The position numbers and the translations under genes are program-made. Positions 44,053 through 52,470 of a DNA stretch of 64,000 nucleotides are shown one piece after another; within the stretch, counting starts at the first letter, position 1; each line of letters begins with the position of its first letter. The notes under the pieces are model-generated. The model saw nothing but the letters and a program-made list of their open reading frames with translations, had not been told where the DNA came from and searched no databases. Origin of the DNA: Pseudomonas sp. SJZ079 (GTDB lineage: Bacteria; Pseudomonadota; Gammaproteobacteria; Pseudomonadales; Pseudomonadaceae); the NCBI RefSeq assembly GCF_007993865.1, contig NZ_VIUH01000012.1, positions 77,736 to 141,735 of the forward strand, given 5' to 3'.

Positions 44053-45178
44053 GGCGCACCTCGGTTGCAGTTGCGGTGGCGGTGGCGAAACGTTGCAGGT
44101 CGAAGGGGCTGATCTCCGGCAGGGCCTGTTCCCCGGCGATCCAGGGCGCCAAGCGCAATGCATGGACAGCGGCCAGGGTCACGCCGCTGTGGCAGGACAG
44201 CACGCTGGCGCCCAGCGCGCCGGGCAGGGCCTGATAGATCGGCGCGCCATCCGGGCTCAATACCCGCAACGCGCCCCAGGCACGCACCAGGCGCACATTC
44301 GCCAGGCGTGGAAAACACCGCACCGCGCGCCCGGCGATATCGGCCATCACAGCGCTGCTGGTGCCGTCGTCGAAGCCCACCGATTCCGCCGAATCGCCCA
44401 GCTGCACGGTGCCTTCGTCGGTCTGGCGGACGGTGCTGGTGGGGTAATGGAGGAAGGGTTCGAGGCGTTCGGTCACCAGGATCTGCCCGCGACTGGGCTG
44501 CAGCGGTACCGGCTGGCCCAGCAAGGCGCCGAGCTCGCGGTTGCCCAGTCCGGCCGCCAGCACCAGGCGCTCGCTGTGCCAGCGCTGGTCGCCGCTGGCA
44601 AGCTCGAAGCCCTCGCCGCGTTGCGCGATGCCACTGACCCGGCGGCCATTGAGCAGTTTCACTCCGCGTGTTTGACAGGCGACATGCAGGGCGCGCAGCA
44701 ATTTGAGCGGATTGACGTGGCCATCCAGCGGTGAATAGCAGGCGCCGACTACCTGCGGGCCGACACCGGGCAGGCGTTTGCGCAGTGCGGCCGGGTCGAG
44801 CAGTTCGAAGGGATAGTCGCCATCCAGAGCATCTTTGAGCCAGCACAGACGACGGCTTTCTTCGGCCATCTCCGCAGCGGACAGGCACAGCTGAAAGCCG
44901 CCGGGCTGGCGCAAGTGCACGTCTATACCGGTGTCGTCCAGCAGCATGCGCGCCAGCTGCGGCCACAGCGCTACCGATTGCAGGGTCCATCGCGCATAAG
45001 CCGGCATGCCGTAGCCTTTGCCCTGCACCCAGAGCAGGCCGAAGTTGCCACGTGCCGCGCGCAAGGCCGTATCGCCCTCGTCCAACACGCTGACCTGGCG
45101 CCCCAGCCGAGCCAGACCATAGGCGACGGCCATGCCGGCCAAACCGCCGCCAATGATCATGATCTCAGTTTTTTGCAT
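44042..45178 (-). CDS. D-amino acid oxidase-type FAD subunit (OoxB/HcnC/LhpB-like)
   Basis: A 378-residue DAO-family flavoprotein, the catalytic subunit that oxidises an amine or imino acid. The FAD motif is MIIGGGLAG (residues 7-15), RAARGNFGLLWVQGKGYG follows, and SCHSGVTLAAVHA is the conserved C-terminal stretch. It is the first gene of the operon, divergent from a LysR gene 156 bases away. The encoded set (FAD, 2Fe-2S, FAD, RidA, binding protein) predicts uptake and oxidation of an opine, D-amino acid or hydroxyproline-like compound; the substrate cannot be read from the sequence. Confidence 0.9.
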   Translation of the reverse strand: MQKTEIMIIGGGLAGMAVAYGLARLGRQVSVLDEGDTALRAARGNFGLLWVQGKGYGMPAYARWTLQSVALWPQLARMLLDDTGIDVHLRQPGGFQLCLSAAEMAEESRRLCWLKDALDGDYPFELLDPAALRKRLPGVGPQVVGACYSPLDGHVNPLKLLRALHVACQTRGVKLLNGRRVSGIAQRGEGFELASGDQRWHSERLVLAAGLGNRELGALLGQPVPLQPSRGQILVTERLEPFLHYPTSTVRQTDEGTVQLGDSAESVGFDDGTSSAVMADIAGRAVRCFPRLANVRLVRAWGALRVLSPDGAPIYQALPGALGASVLSCHSGVTLAAVHALRLAPWIAGEQALPEISPFDLQRFATATATATEVRHAS

Positions 45179-45334
45179 AGGTCCGCCTCAGTCTGAATGA
45201 CTCCAGCGCTTGCGCTGGGAGTCAGTCAAACTGCCTTGTCAGTGAAGATGACACTGATCCTAGGGCGCTTATGTGGCGATGAAAAATGCTTTATTTTGGC
45301 AAGGCCATGTCTTTTTGTTATGGGGTTGTGACGA

Positions 45335-46240
45335 ATGAATCTGCGTCAATTGGAAGCCTTTCGTGCGGTCATTCTTGGGCAGACCGTCACCCGCGCCGCC
45401 GAGATGCTGCACATCTCCCAGCCGGCGGCGACCCGGCTGATCGGTGCGCTGGAGGAGGACATCGGCTTCGCCCTGTTCGAGCGGAGCAAAGGCCGTCTGC
45501 AGCCCACGCCGGAAGCGCTGGTGCTGTACGAAGAAGTGCAACGCTCGCTGCTCGGCGTGGAACGCATCGCCCGTACCGCGCGGGAGATCGGCAGCCTCAC
45601 CCGCGGCTCGCTGCATATCGCCTGCGCGCCAGCGCTGGGGCTGTCCTTTCTGCCGCGAGCGATCAGCGCCTTTCTCAAACAGCACGAGCAGGCGCAGATC
45701 ACCCTGGTGGTGCAGTCATCGCGTGAAGTGGTGGACCAGGTGGTGGGGCAGCGCTGCGACCTGGGTTTTATCGTGCAGCCCAATACCTACCCCAGCCCGC
45801 GCAGCGAGAAGCTGTTGAAGTCGCGCCTGCTCTGCGCCTTGCCGGTCGGCCATCGGCTGCAGGACAAGGCGCTGATAGTGCCCGAGGATCTAGAGGGCGA
45901 GGCCTTCATTTCCTACCCGCAGGCGATCGCCTCGCGCCAGCATATCGACGCGATTTTCGCCGCCCACGGCGTCGAGCGAGAGCTGCGCCTGGAAACTCAG
46001 CTGTCGATCCCCATGTGCATGTTCGTCGAGCAGGGCGCCGGAGTCGCCTTGGTGGATGCCATTAGCGCGCTGGAATACCGGGGTGCCGGCGTACTGTTTC
46101 GTGCCTTCGAGCCGGTGATCGAGATGGATTTCAGCATGCTGATTCCCACCCAGGCCCGGCTCTCGAAGTTCCACCAGCGATTCATCGAGCATATGCGGGC
46201 CTTCGTGGCCACTGAGGTACCGGACAGCTACAAAGGCTGA
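45335..46240 (+). CDS. LysR-family regulator (NocR/OccR-like)
   Basis: A 301-residue LysR-type regulator. The helix-turn-helix is at residues 1-60 (MNLRQLEAFRAVILGQTVTR, ISQPAATRLI). The N-terminus strongly resembles the opine regulators NocR and OccR, which suits a neighbouring opine-type oxidase. It is divergent from that operon and likely activates it in the presence of its substrate. No strong ribosome-binding site precedes the ATG at 45335. Confidence 0.9.
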   Translation: MNLRQLEAFRAVILGQTVTRAAEMLHISQPAATRLIGALEEDIGFALFERSKGRLQPTPEALVLYEEVQRSLLGVERIARTAREIGSLTRGSLHIACAPALGLSFLPRAISAFLKQHEQAQITLVVQSSREVVDQVVGQRCDLGFIVQPNTYPSPRSEKLLKSRLLCALPVGHRLQDKALIVPEDLEGEAFISYPQAIASRQHIDAIFAAHGVERELRLETQLSIPMCMFVEQGAGVALVDAISALEYRGAGVLFRAFEPVIEMDFSMLIPTQARLSKFHQRFIEHMRAFVATEVPDSYKG

Positions 46241-46322
46241 GCGGGTCCCGCACTGCTACCTAGCCTGAGCTGCATGATGCTGAGTGGCTCGTCTCGGTAG
46301 GCCCTGTGCGGGGTGCGGGCGC

Positions 46323-46456
46323 TGTACGAAAAACGTACAGCGGGCGCCAGGCCGCGCAGGCATTGGCCTGTGTTCAGCAGGGCACAGCTTATCCACAGCT
46401 CGGCGCACAGATATTGTGTCTAAGTGGCTGTCTATCTTGTTGATATGGCTTAAAAA
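46323..46456. repeat. Direct repeat copy 1 with DnaA box
   Basis: First copy of a 134-base unit that recurs exactly 226 bases further on without gaps. The core 46344-46425 differs from its counterpart at only 2 of 82 bases. It contains a perfect DnaA box, TTATCCACA, at 46389-46397 and a CACAGATATTGTG palindrome-like element just after it. Confidence 0.85.
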
Positions 46457-46548
46457 GCTGGGGGGAACGGTGCGGCGTGGGAGTCGGTCGCGGGGTTGCT
46501 ACCTAATGAGTGGGATGTCATGACCGGCTTTGCCGGCGCCATTGCCGT

Positions 46549-46682
46549 TGTACGAAAAGCACTCAGCGAGCGCCAGGCCGCGCAGGCACTGGCCTGTATT
46601 CAGCAGGGCACAGCTTATCCACAGCTCGGCGCACAGATATTGTGTCTAAGTACCTGGCTATCCTGTTGATATAGCTCAAAAA
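46549..46682. repeat. Direct repeat copy 2 with DnaA box
   Basis: Second copy of the same unit. The perfect DnaA box TTATCCACA lies at 46615-46623 and the core is 46570-46651. The outer parts have diverged more than the core, so the box and its surroundings appear conserved selectively or were copied recently. Confidence 0.85.
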
Positions 46683-46738
46683 ACGATCAGGCCTCGGCAG
46701 GCGTTACGGGACTAGGGCTGTGTCTCTGTCTGTACAGC

Positions 46739-46773
46739 TTATCCACAGCGCTATCCACGGGCGTTGTGGGTAA
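46739..46773. promoter_or_regulatory. Third DnaA-box cluster
   Basis: A perfect TTATCCACA at 46739-46747 is followed by CTATCCACG at 46751-46759 and, on the other strand, TTACCCACA (read as TGTGGGTAA at 46765-46773). Together with the two repeat copies there are three perfect and two degenerate boxes in 385 bases, more than expected by chance. Confidence 0.65.
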
Positions 46774-46787
46774 GCCACTCGCAGGCA

Positions 46788-47399
46788 CTAGAACGTCAGG
46801 GTTCGGCTGACATGATTGATGGTGGCCAGAATCTGCCTGGGTTCGGCCAGGGCCGGCGCCATGGTCCAGCGTTGGAAGGCGTCATTGCCGATACGGAGCA
46901 TGCCGGTGTGGGTGGTCTGGTCGCGGTCGACCTGCGGATCGGGGTCGGAGAAACCGAGGCTGTAGCGCAGCTCTTCGATATCGTCGGCTGCGCCGGTGAG
47001 GAACAGCCAGCCCGGCTCGGCGTGGTGCAGTTCGGCGTAGGCCTTGAGCAGTTCGGGGGTATCGAGCTCCGGCTGCAGGCTCAGCGAGTACATGAACACG
47101 TCGCGGCCTGCGCGGGCGCCCAGCAGTTGTTGCACCTTGCGCAGGTTTGCCGTGGCGGTTGGGCAGATATCGGCGCAGGCCACGTACATCATGTTGATGG
47201 TGACCACCTTGCCGCGCACCAGGTCGTCGTAGAACCTGACTTTCTTGCCTTCGTGGCTGATCAGCGGCGTATTGGGAATGCGCTTGTCTGGTGTCATGGC
47301 TAGTTGGGGTTGGGCCATGGCGCCGCGCCAGACCGGGATGCCGAGCGCGGCGACGCCCAGGCTGCCCATGCCCAACACCAGTTCTCTGCGAGTGTTCAT
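46788..47399 (-). CDS. Sco1/SenC-family copper chaperone-like protein
   Basis: A 203-residue thioredoxin-fold protein of the SCO1/SenC family, which delivers copper or reduces cysteines in copper enzymes. An N-terminal Tat-like signal (NTRRELVLGMGSLGVAAL) is followed by the copper-binding CADIC motif (Cys75, Cys79) and the conserved His164 in TTHTGMLRI. It lies 42 bases after the multicopper oxidase gene on the same strand, so it probably loads copper into that enzyme rather than into cytochrome oxidase. Confidence 0.92.
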   Translation of the reverse strand: MNTRRELVLGMGSLGVAALGIPVWRGAMAQPQLAMTPDKRIPNTPLISHEGKKVRFYDDLVRGKVVTINMMYVACADICPTATANLRKVQQLLGARAGRDVFMYSLSLQPELDTPELLKAYAELHHAEPGWLFLTGAADDIEELRYSLGFSDPDPQVDRDQTTHTGMLRIGNDAFQRWTMAPALAEPRQILATINHVSRTLTF

Positions 47400-47441
47400 T
47401 TGAGGTTCACCTCACTGATCAAGGTCGTTGCCGCGTGCGAA

Positions 47442-49292
47442 TCAGGTGTTTTCATCCTCGACGTCCCAGCGCACCATCATCGCGTGGTCCTCGTGGATCA
47501 CGTTGTGGCAATGCATGACGTACTTGCCGTGGAAGTCGCGAAAGCGCATGAGCACGCGGATGGTCATGGTTTGCTCGAGTACGAACACATCCTTGCGGCC
47601 GCGCTCGTGCGGTGGCACGGGCACCTCGATGCCATCCACGCTCTTGCTGAGGATGCGGCCTTCCTCCAGATGGATGTGAATGGGGTGAGACCAGCCGCCG
47701 GACTTGCCCACCAGCTCCCAGACCTCGGCTTCGCCCTGCTTGATCTTGGCGCGCGGGTTGTGCACGTCGAACAACCTCCCGTTGACCATCCACAGGCCGT
47801 TCTTGCGATCGAACTCCCAGCGCCGCACGCGCAACTTGCTGATCTCCTCGGCTGAAGGCAATTCCGGCAGTTCGCGGAGTTGTTCGGGTACCTGACTCAG
47901 GTCCTGCTGCGGCGGATGCCGGTCGACGATGAACTTCAGCACGCGAGTGCCCGGCGCCTTGACGTCCTTGGGCTTGCGCGTGCTGTCCTGGCGCAGGCGG
48001 TTGACCAGGTACAGCTCGGTGCCGATTGGATACTGCGAGAAGTCGACCACTATGTCGGCGCGCTCGGCCACCGCGAGACGCACCTTGCTCTGGTTGAACA
48101 GCGGTTGCGGCAGCAGATTGCCGTCGTTGGCGATATAGGTGAAGCGCTGCACCTTGTCCTTCGCCGTGACCAGATAGAACTCGTAGAAGCGGCTGGGCCC
48201 GCTGTTGAGCAGGCGAAGGCGGTACTTGCGCGCATCGACGCGCAGCGCCGGCTCGATCTTGCCGTTGACCACTATCTTGTCGCCGAGTACGCCCTCGACA
48301 TGCAGGTCATCGTAGAACAGCTGGCCGTCTGGCTGCGGAGCGAAGCGCCTGTCGCCGAAGGCCAGCGGGTAGTCGTAAGGGTGGCTCGGCAGGCGCAGGG
48401 CGCCCGGTTTGTCATCGTCTTCCTTACCCGTGTCGATGTGGTCGAACAACAGGTAAAAACCCACCAGGCCGCGGTAGACGTTGGTCGCGGTGAAGTCCGC
48501 GGTGTGATCGTGATACCAGAGCGTGCCCTGGGCCTCGTTCGGATCGCCGATACCGTCGCCATGGCGGGCTCGCCATTCGTCGTAACCGGCATAGATATTG
48601 GGGTAGAAGTGGTCTTTGAATTCTCCTGCGCCTTGCTTGGGGCCTGATCGATCCAGGGTCGGACCTGCCATGCTCGAACTGTAGAAATCACCGGGGTAGC
48701 CGTCGCTCTCGGAGGGGCTATGTAGATTGTGCAGGTGGGTGGAGATCTCCGGGCTGCCGAAACCCACGTGGTCTTCCGGCAACTTGTTGTGGATGCGACA
48801 GAGGGTCGGTGTGCCGTAGTGGGCGAAGATGGTAGCGGGCACGGTCGCGTCGGGGTTGGTGCCGCGATAGGCCCAGACGCGCTGCTTGGGCAGGTCCGGG
48901 TGAACCACGTACTCGGCATTCTCCACTGCGCTCAACTCATAGAACTCCGGCGCACCCAGCACGCCAGTCAGCTCGGCGTAACGCTGGTGCGGTGCCCGTC
49001 CGGCTTCGCCGCCGGCGGTATTGGGGGATACGCTGGGTGGCGGATTCAGGGTACTGGCGCTTTCAATCGGGACTATCTGTCTGGGTAGCTCCTCCAGCCA
49101 GGGCCGAGTCGGTGGGCTGGGCGGGAAGACCGGTTGTGGGGTGGTCACCCATTCCGCCGCATCGCTGTTGCGCAGGTTTAGCAGCAGCGGGGCGGCCAGT
49201 GCGCTGGCGGATAGTTTGAGGAATGTGCGTCTTGCGGGGTCGCCGGATGGGTCCTTGATGGGTGGCGACGCGGACGTCTTGCTGTTGTTCAT
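47442..49292 (-). CDS. Tat-exported multicopper oxidase
   Basis: A 616-residue three-domain multicopper oxidase (CotA/bilirubin-oxidase type). A Tat signal is present at ARRTFLKLSASALA (residues 20-33). Copper motifs in order are STHLHNLH, LWYHDH, HPIHIH and MHCHNVIHEDHAMM, so the trinuclear and type-1 sites are complete. The start ATG (complement of 49290-49292) has GGAGG upstream; a start six codons earlier has no support. Cotranscription with the Sco gene suggests copper loading in the periplasm. Possible substrates are metals, bilins or phenols. Confidence 0.92.
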   Translation of the reverse strand: MNNSKTSASPPIKDPSGDPARRTFLKLSASALAAPLLLNLRNSDAAEWVTTPQPVFPPSPPTRPWLEELPRQIVPIESASTLNPPPSVSPNTAGGEAGRAPHQRYAELTGVLGAPEFYELSAVENAEYVVHPDLPKQRVWAYRGTNPDATVPATIFAHYGTPTLCRIHNKLPEDHVGFGSPEISTHLHNLHSPSESDGYPGDFYSSSMAGPTLDRSGPKQGAGEFKDHFYPNIYAGYDEWRARHGDGIGDPNEAQGTLWYHDHTADFTATNVYRGLVGFYLLFDHIDTGKEDDDKPGALRLPSHPYDYPLAFGDRRFAPQPDGQLFYDDLHVEGVLGDKIVVNGKIEPALRVDARKYRLRLLNSGPSRFYEFYLVTAKDKVQRFTYIANDGNLLPQPLFNQSKVRLAVAERADIVVDFSQYPIGTELYLVNRLRQDSTRKPKDVKAPGTRVLKFIVDRHPPQQDLSQVPEQLRELPELPSAEEISKLRVRRWEFDRKNGLWMVNGRLFDVHNPRAKIKQGEAEVWELVGKSGGWSHPIHIHLEEGRILSKSVDGIEVPVPPHERGRKDVFVLEQTMTIRVLMRFRDFHGKYVMHCHNVIHEDHAMMVRWDVEDENT

Positions 49293-49645
49293 GAACTGCC
49301 TCCGCATCCTTGCCTGTAGTTAGTCAAGGAATGTTGATTGCACAGGGGGTCTCCTCGGAAAACGACGCGCAATACGCATGCCGGTACTGCGCACGTCGTG
49401 AACCGTTACACCTGACTAAAGCTTTTAGTGCGACTAGTGTCAAATTGCCGGCGAGTTATGATTTTGTTCTATTTAGAGTATTTATCTGATTGTTTTACAT
49501 GTAGATATTTGTTTTATGTTTTCGAGAAGGTGTGTTGCGAAGCGGGCATATAGCGAAATATATGCAGCTGAAGTCAGCTGAAGCGAACTAAAGGGGGCGT
49601 GCGCTGCCCGATGCGGGGCCGTGCCAGGCAGCAAAGTGAGCCCGG
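49293..49645. other. AT-rich intergenic region upstream of the multicopper oxidase
   Basis: This 353-base stretch is markedly more AT-rich than its surroundings around 49440-49530. It probably holds the promoter of the multicopper oxidase operon, but no hexamer pair could be fixed by eye and no gene was seen. Confidence 0.45.
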
Positions 49646-50386
49646 CTAACGGTGCAACAAGGGTTGCAGCAGCGCGTGCATGGAGCGCCAGTGCGAGCCT
49701 TGCCAGAACACCCGCTGGCAGCGCGCGCAGCTGAGGAAGTACTGCTGATGCTCGCGCACTTTCGGCGGCAGTCGTTCGGCGATCAGCGCCTTGTCGATCG
49801 GCTGCAGCGGGGCGTTGCAGTGCAGGCACAGGCTGAAGGGCCGTACGCTGCGCGCTAGGTCGAGGCGTTCGAACAATTCGCGCAACTGCTGCGCGGGCTT
49901 CAGGGCATGTACATAGCAGCCGTGGCTGATGATCCGCCGCTTGAGCAGTTCGCGGTCGCGGGTCAGTACGATGCGCCCCTCGCAGGCGGCCAGTTCGGCG
50001 ATTTGCTCGTCATGGAAATGGTTGTCATACAGGGTGTCGAACCCGGCCATGCGCAGCAGATGGGCCAGCCCACCGAGATGGGCGTCGGCGATGAAGCGGG
50101 TGATGCGTAGCGGCTGGTCACGCACCTTGAGCAGCGGACTGATATCCAGGCGCTCGAACTTGGGATAGACCGCCACCCGATCACCTTCTGCCAGCAAGCG
50201 TTCGAAGCCCACCGACTGGCCATTGACCAGCACCAGCTCGACCTCGGTATGCGGCACGCCGAGCGCCTCGATCATGTGCTTGCAGGTCGCCGCTCGCGCG
50301 CAGTCGCAGGTAAACGCCGTGCCGCGACGCTCGGCGGGAAGAAAATCGTTGAGCTCCTCGTAGAAGCGAAAGGTAGCGCTGACCAT
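49646..50386 (-). CDS. Mut7-C RNase-domain protein with ubiquitin-like N-terminus
   Basis: A 246-residue protein with two parts. The N-terminal 85 residues are a ThiS/MoaD-like ubiquitin fold (ATFRFYEELNDFLPAERRG, VLVNGQSVGF). Residues from about 90 form the Mut7-C PIN-like domain (RFIADAHLGGLAHLLRMAGF, RIVLTRDRELL) and end in a zinc ribbon (CLHC ... CARCQRVFW). PIN-like acidic residues suggest RNase activity. Members are widespread and poorly studied. The gene is single, with no neighbour that fixes its role. Confidence 0.88.
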   Translation of the reverse strand: MVSATFRFYEELNDFLPAERRGTAFTCDCARAATCKHMIEALGVPHTEVELVLVNGQSVGFERLLAEGDRVAVYPKFERLDISPLLKVRDQPLRITRFIADAHLGGLAHLLRMAGFDTLYDNHFHDEQIAELAACEGRIVLTRDRELLKRRIISHGCYVHALKPAQQLRELFERLDLARSVRPFSLCLHCNAPLQPIDKALIAERLPPKVREHQQYFLSCARCQRVFWQGSHWRSMHALLQPLLHR

Positions 50387-50632
50387 GACCTCAGTATGGC
50401 AGGAGCGCCCACGGCGTCAGGCTTCGGGCTGTGCGCAGTGGCTTGGTTGGCGCCGTTGACGTGACCTGCTGTCGGCCTTTTTCGCGTTGTCACACGGTAC
50501 CTATGGGCATCGAGCAATTGCAGTCGATGGAGGTTGTCCATGACACTGACGGCCCAGACGCTGGCGCACCGCCTTGGCACTGATGTCGAGCGTTGCAAGG
50601 GCAACCCCAATTCATCACCGCGGAGAACCCCC

Positions 50633-51046
50633 GTGTCCCAACTCGATCAAGCAAAGCGTCTCGCGGCCCGACTGGCGCTGTTGAGCAATCCGCAGGCGCA
50701 AGACTGCAACGTCTACCGGCCGGACGAGGCCGATCCCGAGGCCGAGGAAAAGGACCTGGGCGATGCCAAGATTCTCTTTACCGGCCCCTTCCAGGCCCCC
50801 GCAGACTGGGACGCAGCCGAGCGCGAGGACTACTTTGGCGATTCCGCGCCGGAACTGTTCGTCACGGCCCGAATCGAGTGCGAGGCCAAGCCGGCATCGA
50901 CCGGCTTCTTCGAAGCCGAGATCGGCGATTACGTGGCGACCATGCCGGGGCTGGGCGAGGTGCTGATGTTCTATGTGCATGACTTCCTCGATGAGGAGGA
51001 CGGCACAACCTACATCCTGGTTCGCGACGAAGAGCTGCTCGACTAG
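50633..51046 (+). CDS. Conserved hypothetical acidic protein, 137 residues
   Basis: Function not recognised. The start is the GTG at 50633 with GGAGAA five bases upstream; longer in-frame starts add a basic segment that does not look coding. The protein is acidic and cytoplasmic, starts with a helix (LDQAKRLAARLALLS) and ends DEELLD, with no membrane segments and one cysteine. Similar small proteins occur in other Pseudomonas, to my recollection without assigned function. A hairpin 171 bases downstream may end its transcript. Confidence 0.7.
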   Translation: MSQLDQAKRLAARLALLSNPQAQDCNVYRPDEADPEAEEKDLGDAKILFTGPFQAPADWDAAEREDYFGDSAPELFVTARIECEAKPASTGFFEAEIGDYVATMPGLGEVLMFYVHDFLDEEDGTTYILVRDEELLD

Positions 51047-51216
51047 GTTCCTCTGGATTGGCCTAGGTCGCGGAGAGACAGGCAAAAGACTCGTTCGGAT
51101 CGCAGACGAGCGCCGTCTATCGAGTGCGTCGGCACCTGGCCAGCGCGGTCCGCTCAGCATGAGCCGGGGCTGGGTGAGACGCCGACGGCGTATTGCGCCG
51201 CCGACGTGTCCCGATG

Positions 51217-51247
51217 CAGCGCCAACGTTGAAACGTCGCTGGCGCTG
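51217..51247. other. Hairpin between convergent genes
   Basis: CAGCGCCA at 51217-51224 pairs with TGGCGCTG at 51240-51247, with an inner ACGTT/AACGT stem. It lies between two convergent genes and could act as a bidirectional terminator, although no T-run is present. Confidence 0.45.
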
Positions 51248-51308
51248 AAGGAGTGGAGGGGCTCCCTGTCCATACCCACTCCAGTTGCGTTACCTGGGTG
51301 TCAGGGTG

Positions 51309-51797
51309 CTAGTAGCGCAGCAGGGCGCCATTCTCGATCCGCACGCGGTCACCGACTCGCAGGCCATCGGTGGTTGGCTGCGTCAGGGTCTGAGATGCCC
51401 CATTGTTCATGCGGATGGTTATTGCATAGGCATCCGCCGGCTGGTTGCGTTTCTCCAACTGGTGGCCAATATAGGCACCGCCTGCAGTTCCGGCGATTGT
51501 CGCGGCCGTGTTGCCACTTCCCGAGCCCACCTGGTGGCCCGCCACACCGCCGATCACGGCACCGGCCACGGTGCCCAGGCCGTAGCCGGTACCGGCAACG
51601 CCCTTGTAGTCTTGTTTCACGGTGTCGATGGACTCCACCACGCCATATCCAGAGTAGATGGCCCTGGGTTCAGCGCTGCTCTGGTAAGGCTCATCCGGGT
51701 AGGAGGTCGGGGCAGGCGGACCTGGTGTCGAGCATGCGCTGAGCGTAAAAACACTGAGCAAACCAAGCACGGGTCCTAATCTAAGCATCATCGTCAT
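51309..51797 (-). CDS. Glycine-zipper 2TM lipoprotein
   Basis: A 162-residue lipoprotein of the glycine-zipper (Rick_17kDa/SlyB-like) family. The lipobox LSAC ends the signal at about residue 21. The mature part contains two glycine-zipper helices (GLGTVAGAVIGGVAGHQVG and ATIAGTAGGAYIGHQL). GAGGA about 8 bases upstream of the ATG at 51797 fixes the start. These proteins sit in the outer membrane and influence its integrity. A C-terminal basic strand (GLRVGDRVRIENGALL) is common in the group. Confidence 0.88.
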   Translation of the reverse strand: MTMMLRLGPVLGLLSVFTLSACSTPGPPAPTSYPDEPYQSSAEPRAIYSGYGVVESIDTVKQDYKGVAGTGYGLGTVAGAVIGGVAGHQVGSGSGNTAATIAGTAGGAYIGHQLEKRNQPADAYAITIRMNNGASQTLTQPTTDGLRVGDRVRIENGALLRY

Positions 51798-52099
51798 AGC
51801 GAGTGTCCTCTTGAACTGCCTGCTGCACAGAGCCGGTTCCATATTGACCACGGCTGGAGAGAAAAGTCCGGTTGCGCCTCGCTCGCTTGCATACCGCCTT
51901 GGCTCCTCAACCCGCTCTGGGTGCGATGCCACACCCAGTCGGTGCGCTGCTGCCCATCCAGTCCCAGGCCGCGAAACGTGGCTGTGGTTGGGCTTGTCCG
52001 GCATATTTCCAGCGCGCTTCGTGGACCGACAGCTAGCGCCCATCTAGCGTTGATGCCATTCAACAGACCTAGTGCCTGAGCTTTCTCCGCGCTGGGGAA
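51798..52099. other. Intergenic region, no gene seen
   Basis: This 302-base region lies upstream of the glycine-zipper gene on the minus strand and presumably holds its promoter. No hexamers, repeats or coding frame stand out. Confidence 0.45.
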
Positions 52100-52453
52100 T
52101 CAGCGTGGCGGCTGTTGTTCGCGCAGCAGTAGCTGCAGCTCATCGCTGATGGGCATCGGGGCGAAGGCGCTGACCCGTGCCCGCCCGCTGTTGCCGATGG
52201 GCACCCAGACCCTGGAAAACAGCAGCGCGGCGATGATCCGCGGAAGCTGGCCCACCACCTCGCGCAGATCGCCGCTGCGCCAGCCGAGCCGCAGCATGCG
52301 CCAGTGAGTACCGGCATGCCGCAGCGGCAGGCGCTGGCTGAGGATGTGCGCGCGCTCCAGCCAGCGGAACGCGCCGGGGTAGTCTGCCTGCCGGCTGGCC
52401 GTGTCGACCTGCCGTAAGGCTTGATCGATGGCGTGGTGCAGTGCTGGGTTCAT
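52100..52453 (-). CDS. DUF3703-family protein
   Basis: A 117-residue helical protein of the DUF3703 family (ALHHAIDQALRQVDTASRQA, FRWLERAHILSQ, THWRMLRLGWRSGD). The family function is unknown, but members commonly sit beside heavy-metal resistance genes. Here it begins 17 bases after the CadA stop on the same strand and is likely cotranscribed with it and controlled by CadR. It has no membrane segment or signal except a mildly hydrophobic stretch near 75-85. Confidence 0.85.
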   Translation of the reverse strand: MNPALHHAIDQALRQVDTASRQADYPGAFRWLERAHILSQRLPLRHAGTHWRMLRLGWRSGDLREVVGQLPRIIAALLFSRVWVPIGNSGRARVSAFAPMPISDELQLLLREQQPPR

Positions 52454-52470
52454 CAAAAGTCTCCCGAATG

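Larger units (their letters stand above)
46241..46787. other. Intergenic region with a duplicated DnaA-box block
   Basis: This 547-base region between the LysR gene and the Sco gene has no gene. It contains two direct copies of a 134-base unit and a third DnaA-box group, listed separately. No reading frame carries family features. Confidence 0.7.

Noticed and set aside
46323..46682. A CRISPR array
   Set aside because: There are only two copies, the unit is 134 bases long, and no cas gene is present.
46323..46773. The chromosomal replication origin
   Set aside because: Despite the DnaA boxes there is no AT-rich unwinding region and no dnaA, dnaN, gidA or rpmH gene nearby. A titration or decoy site is more likely.
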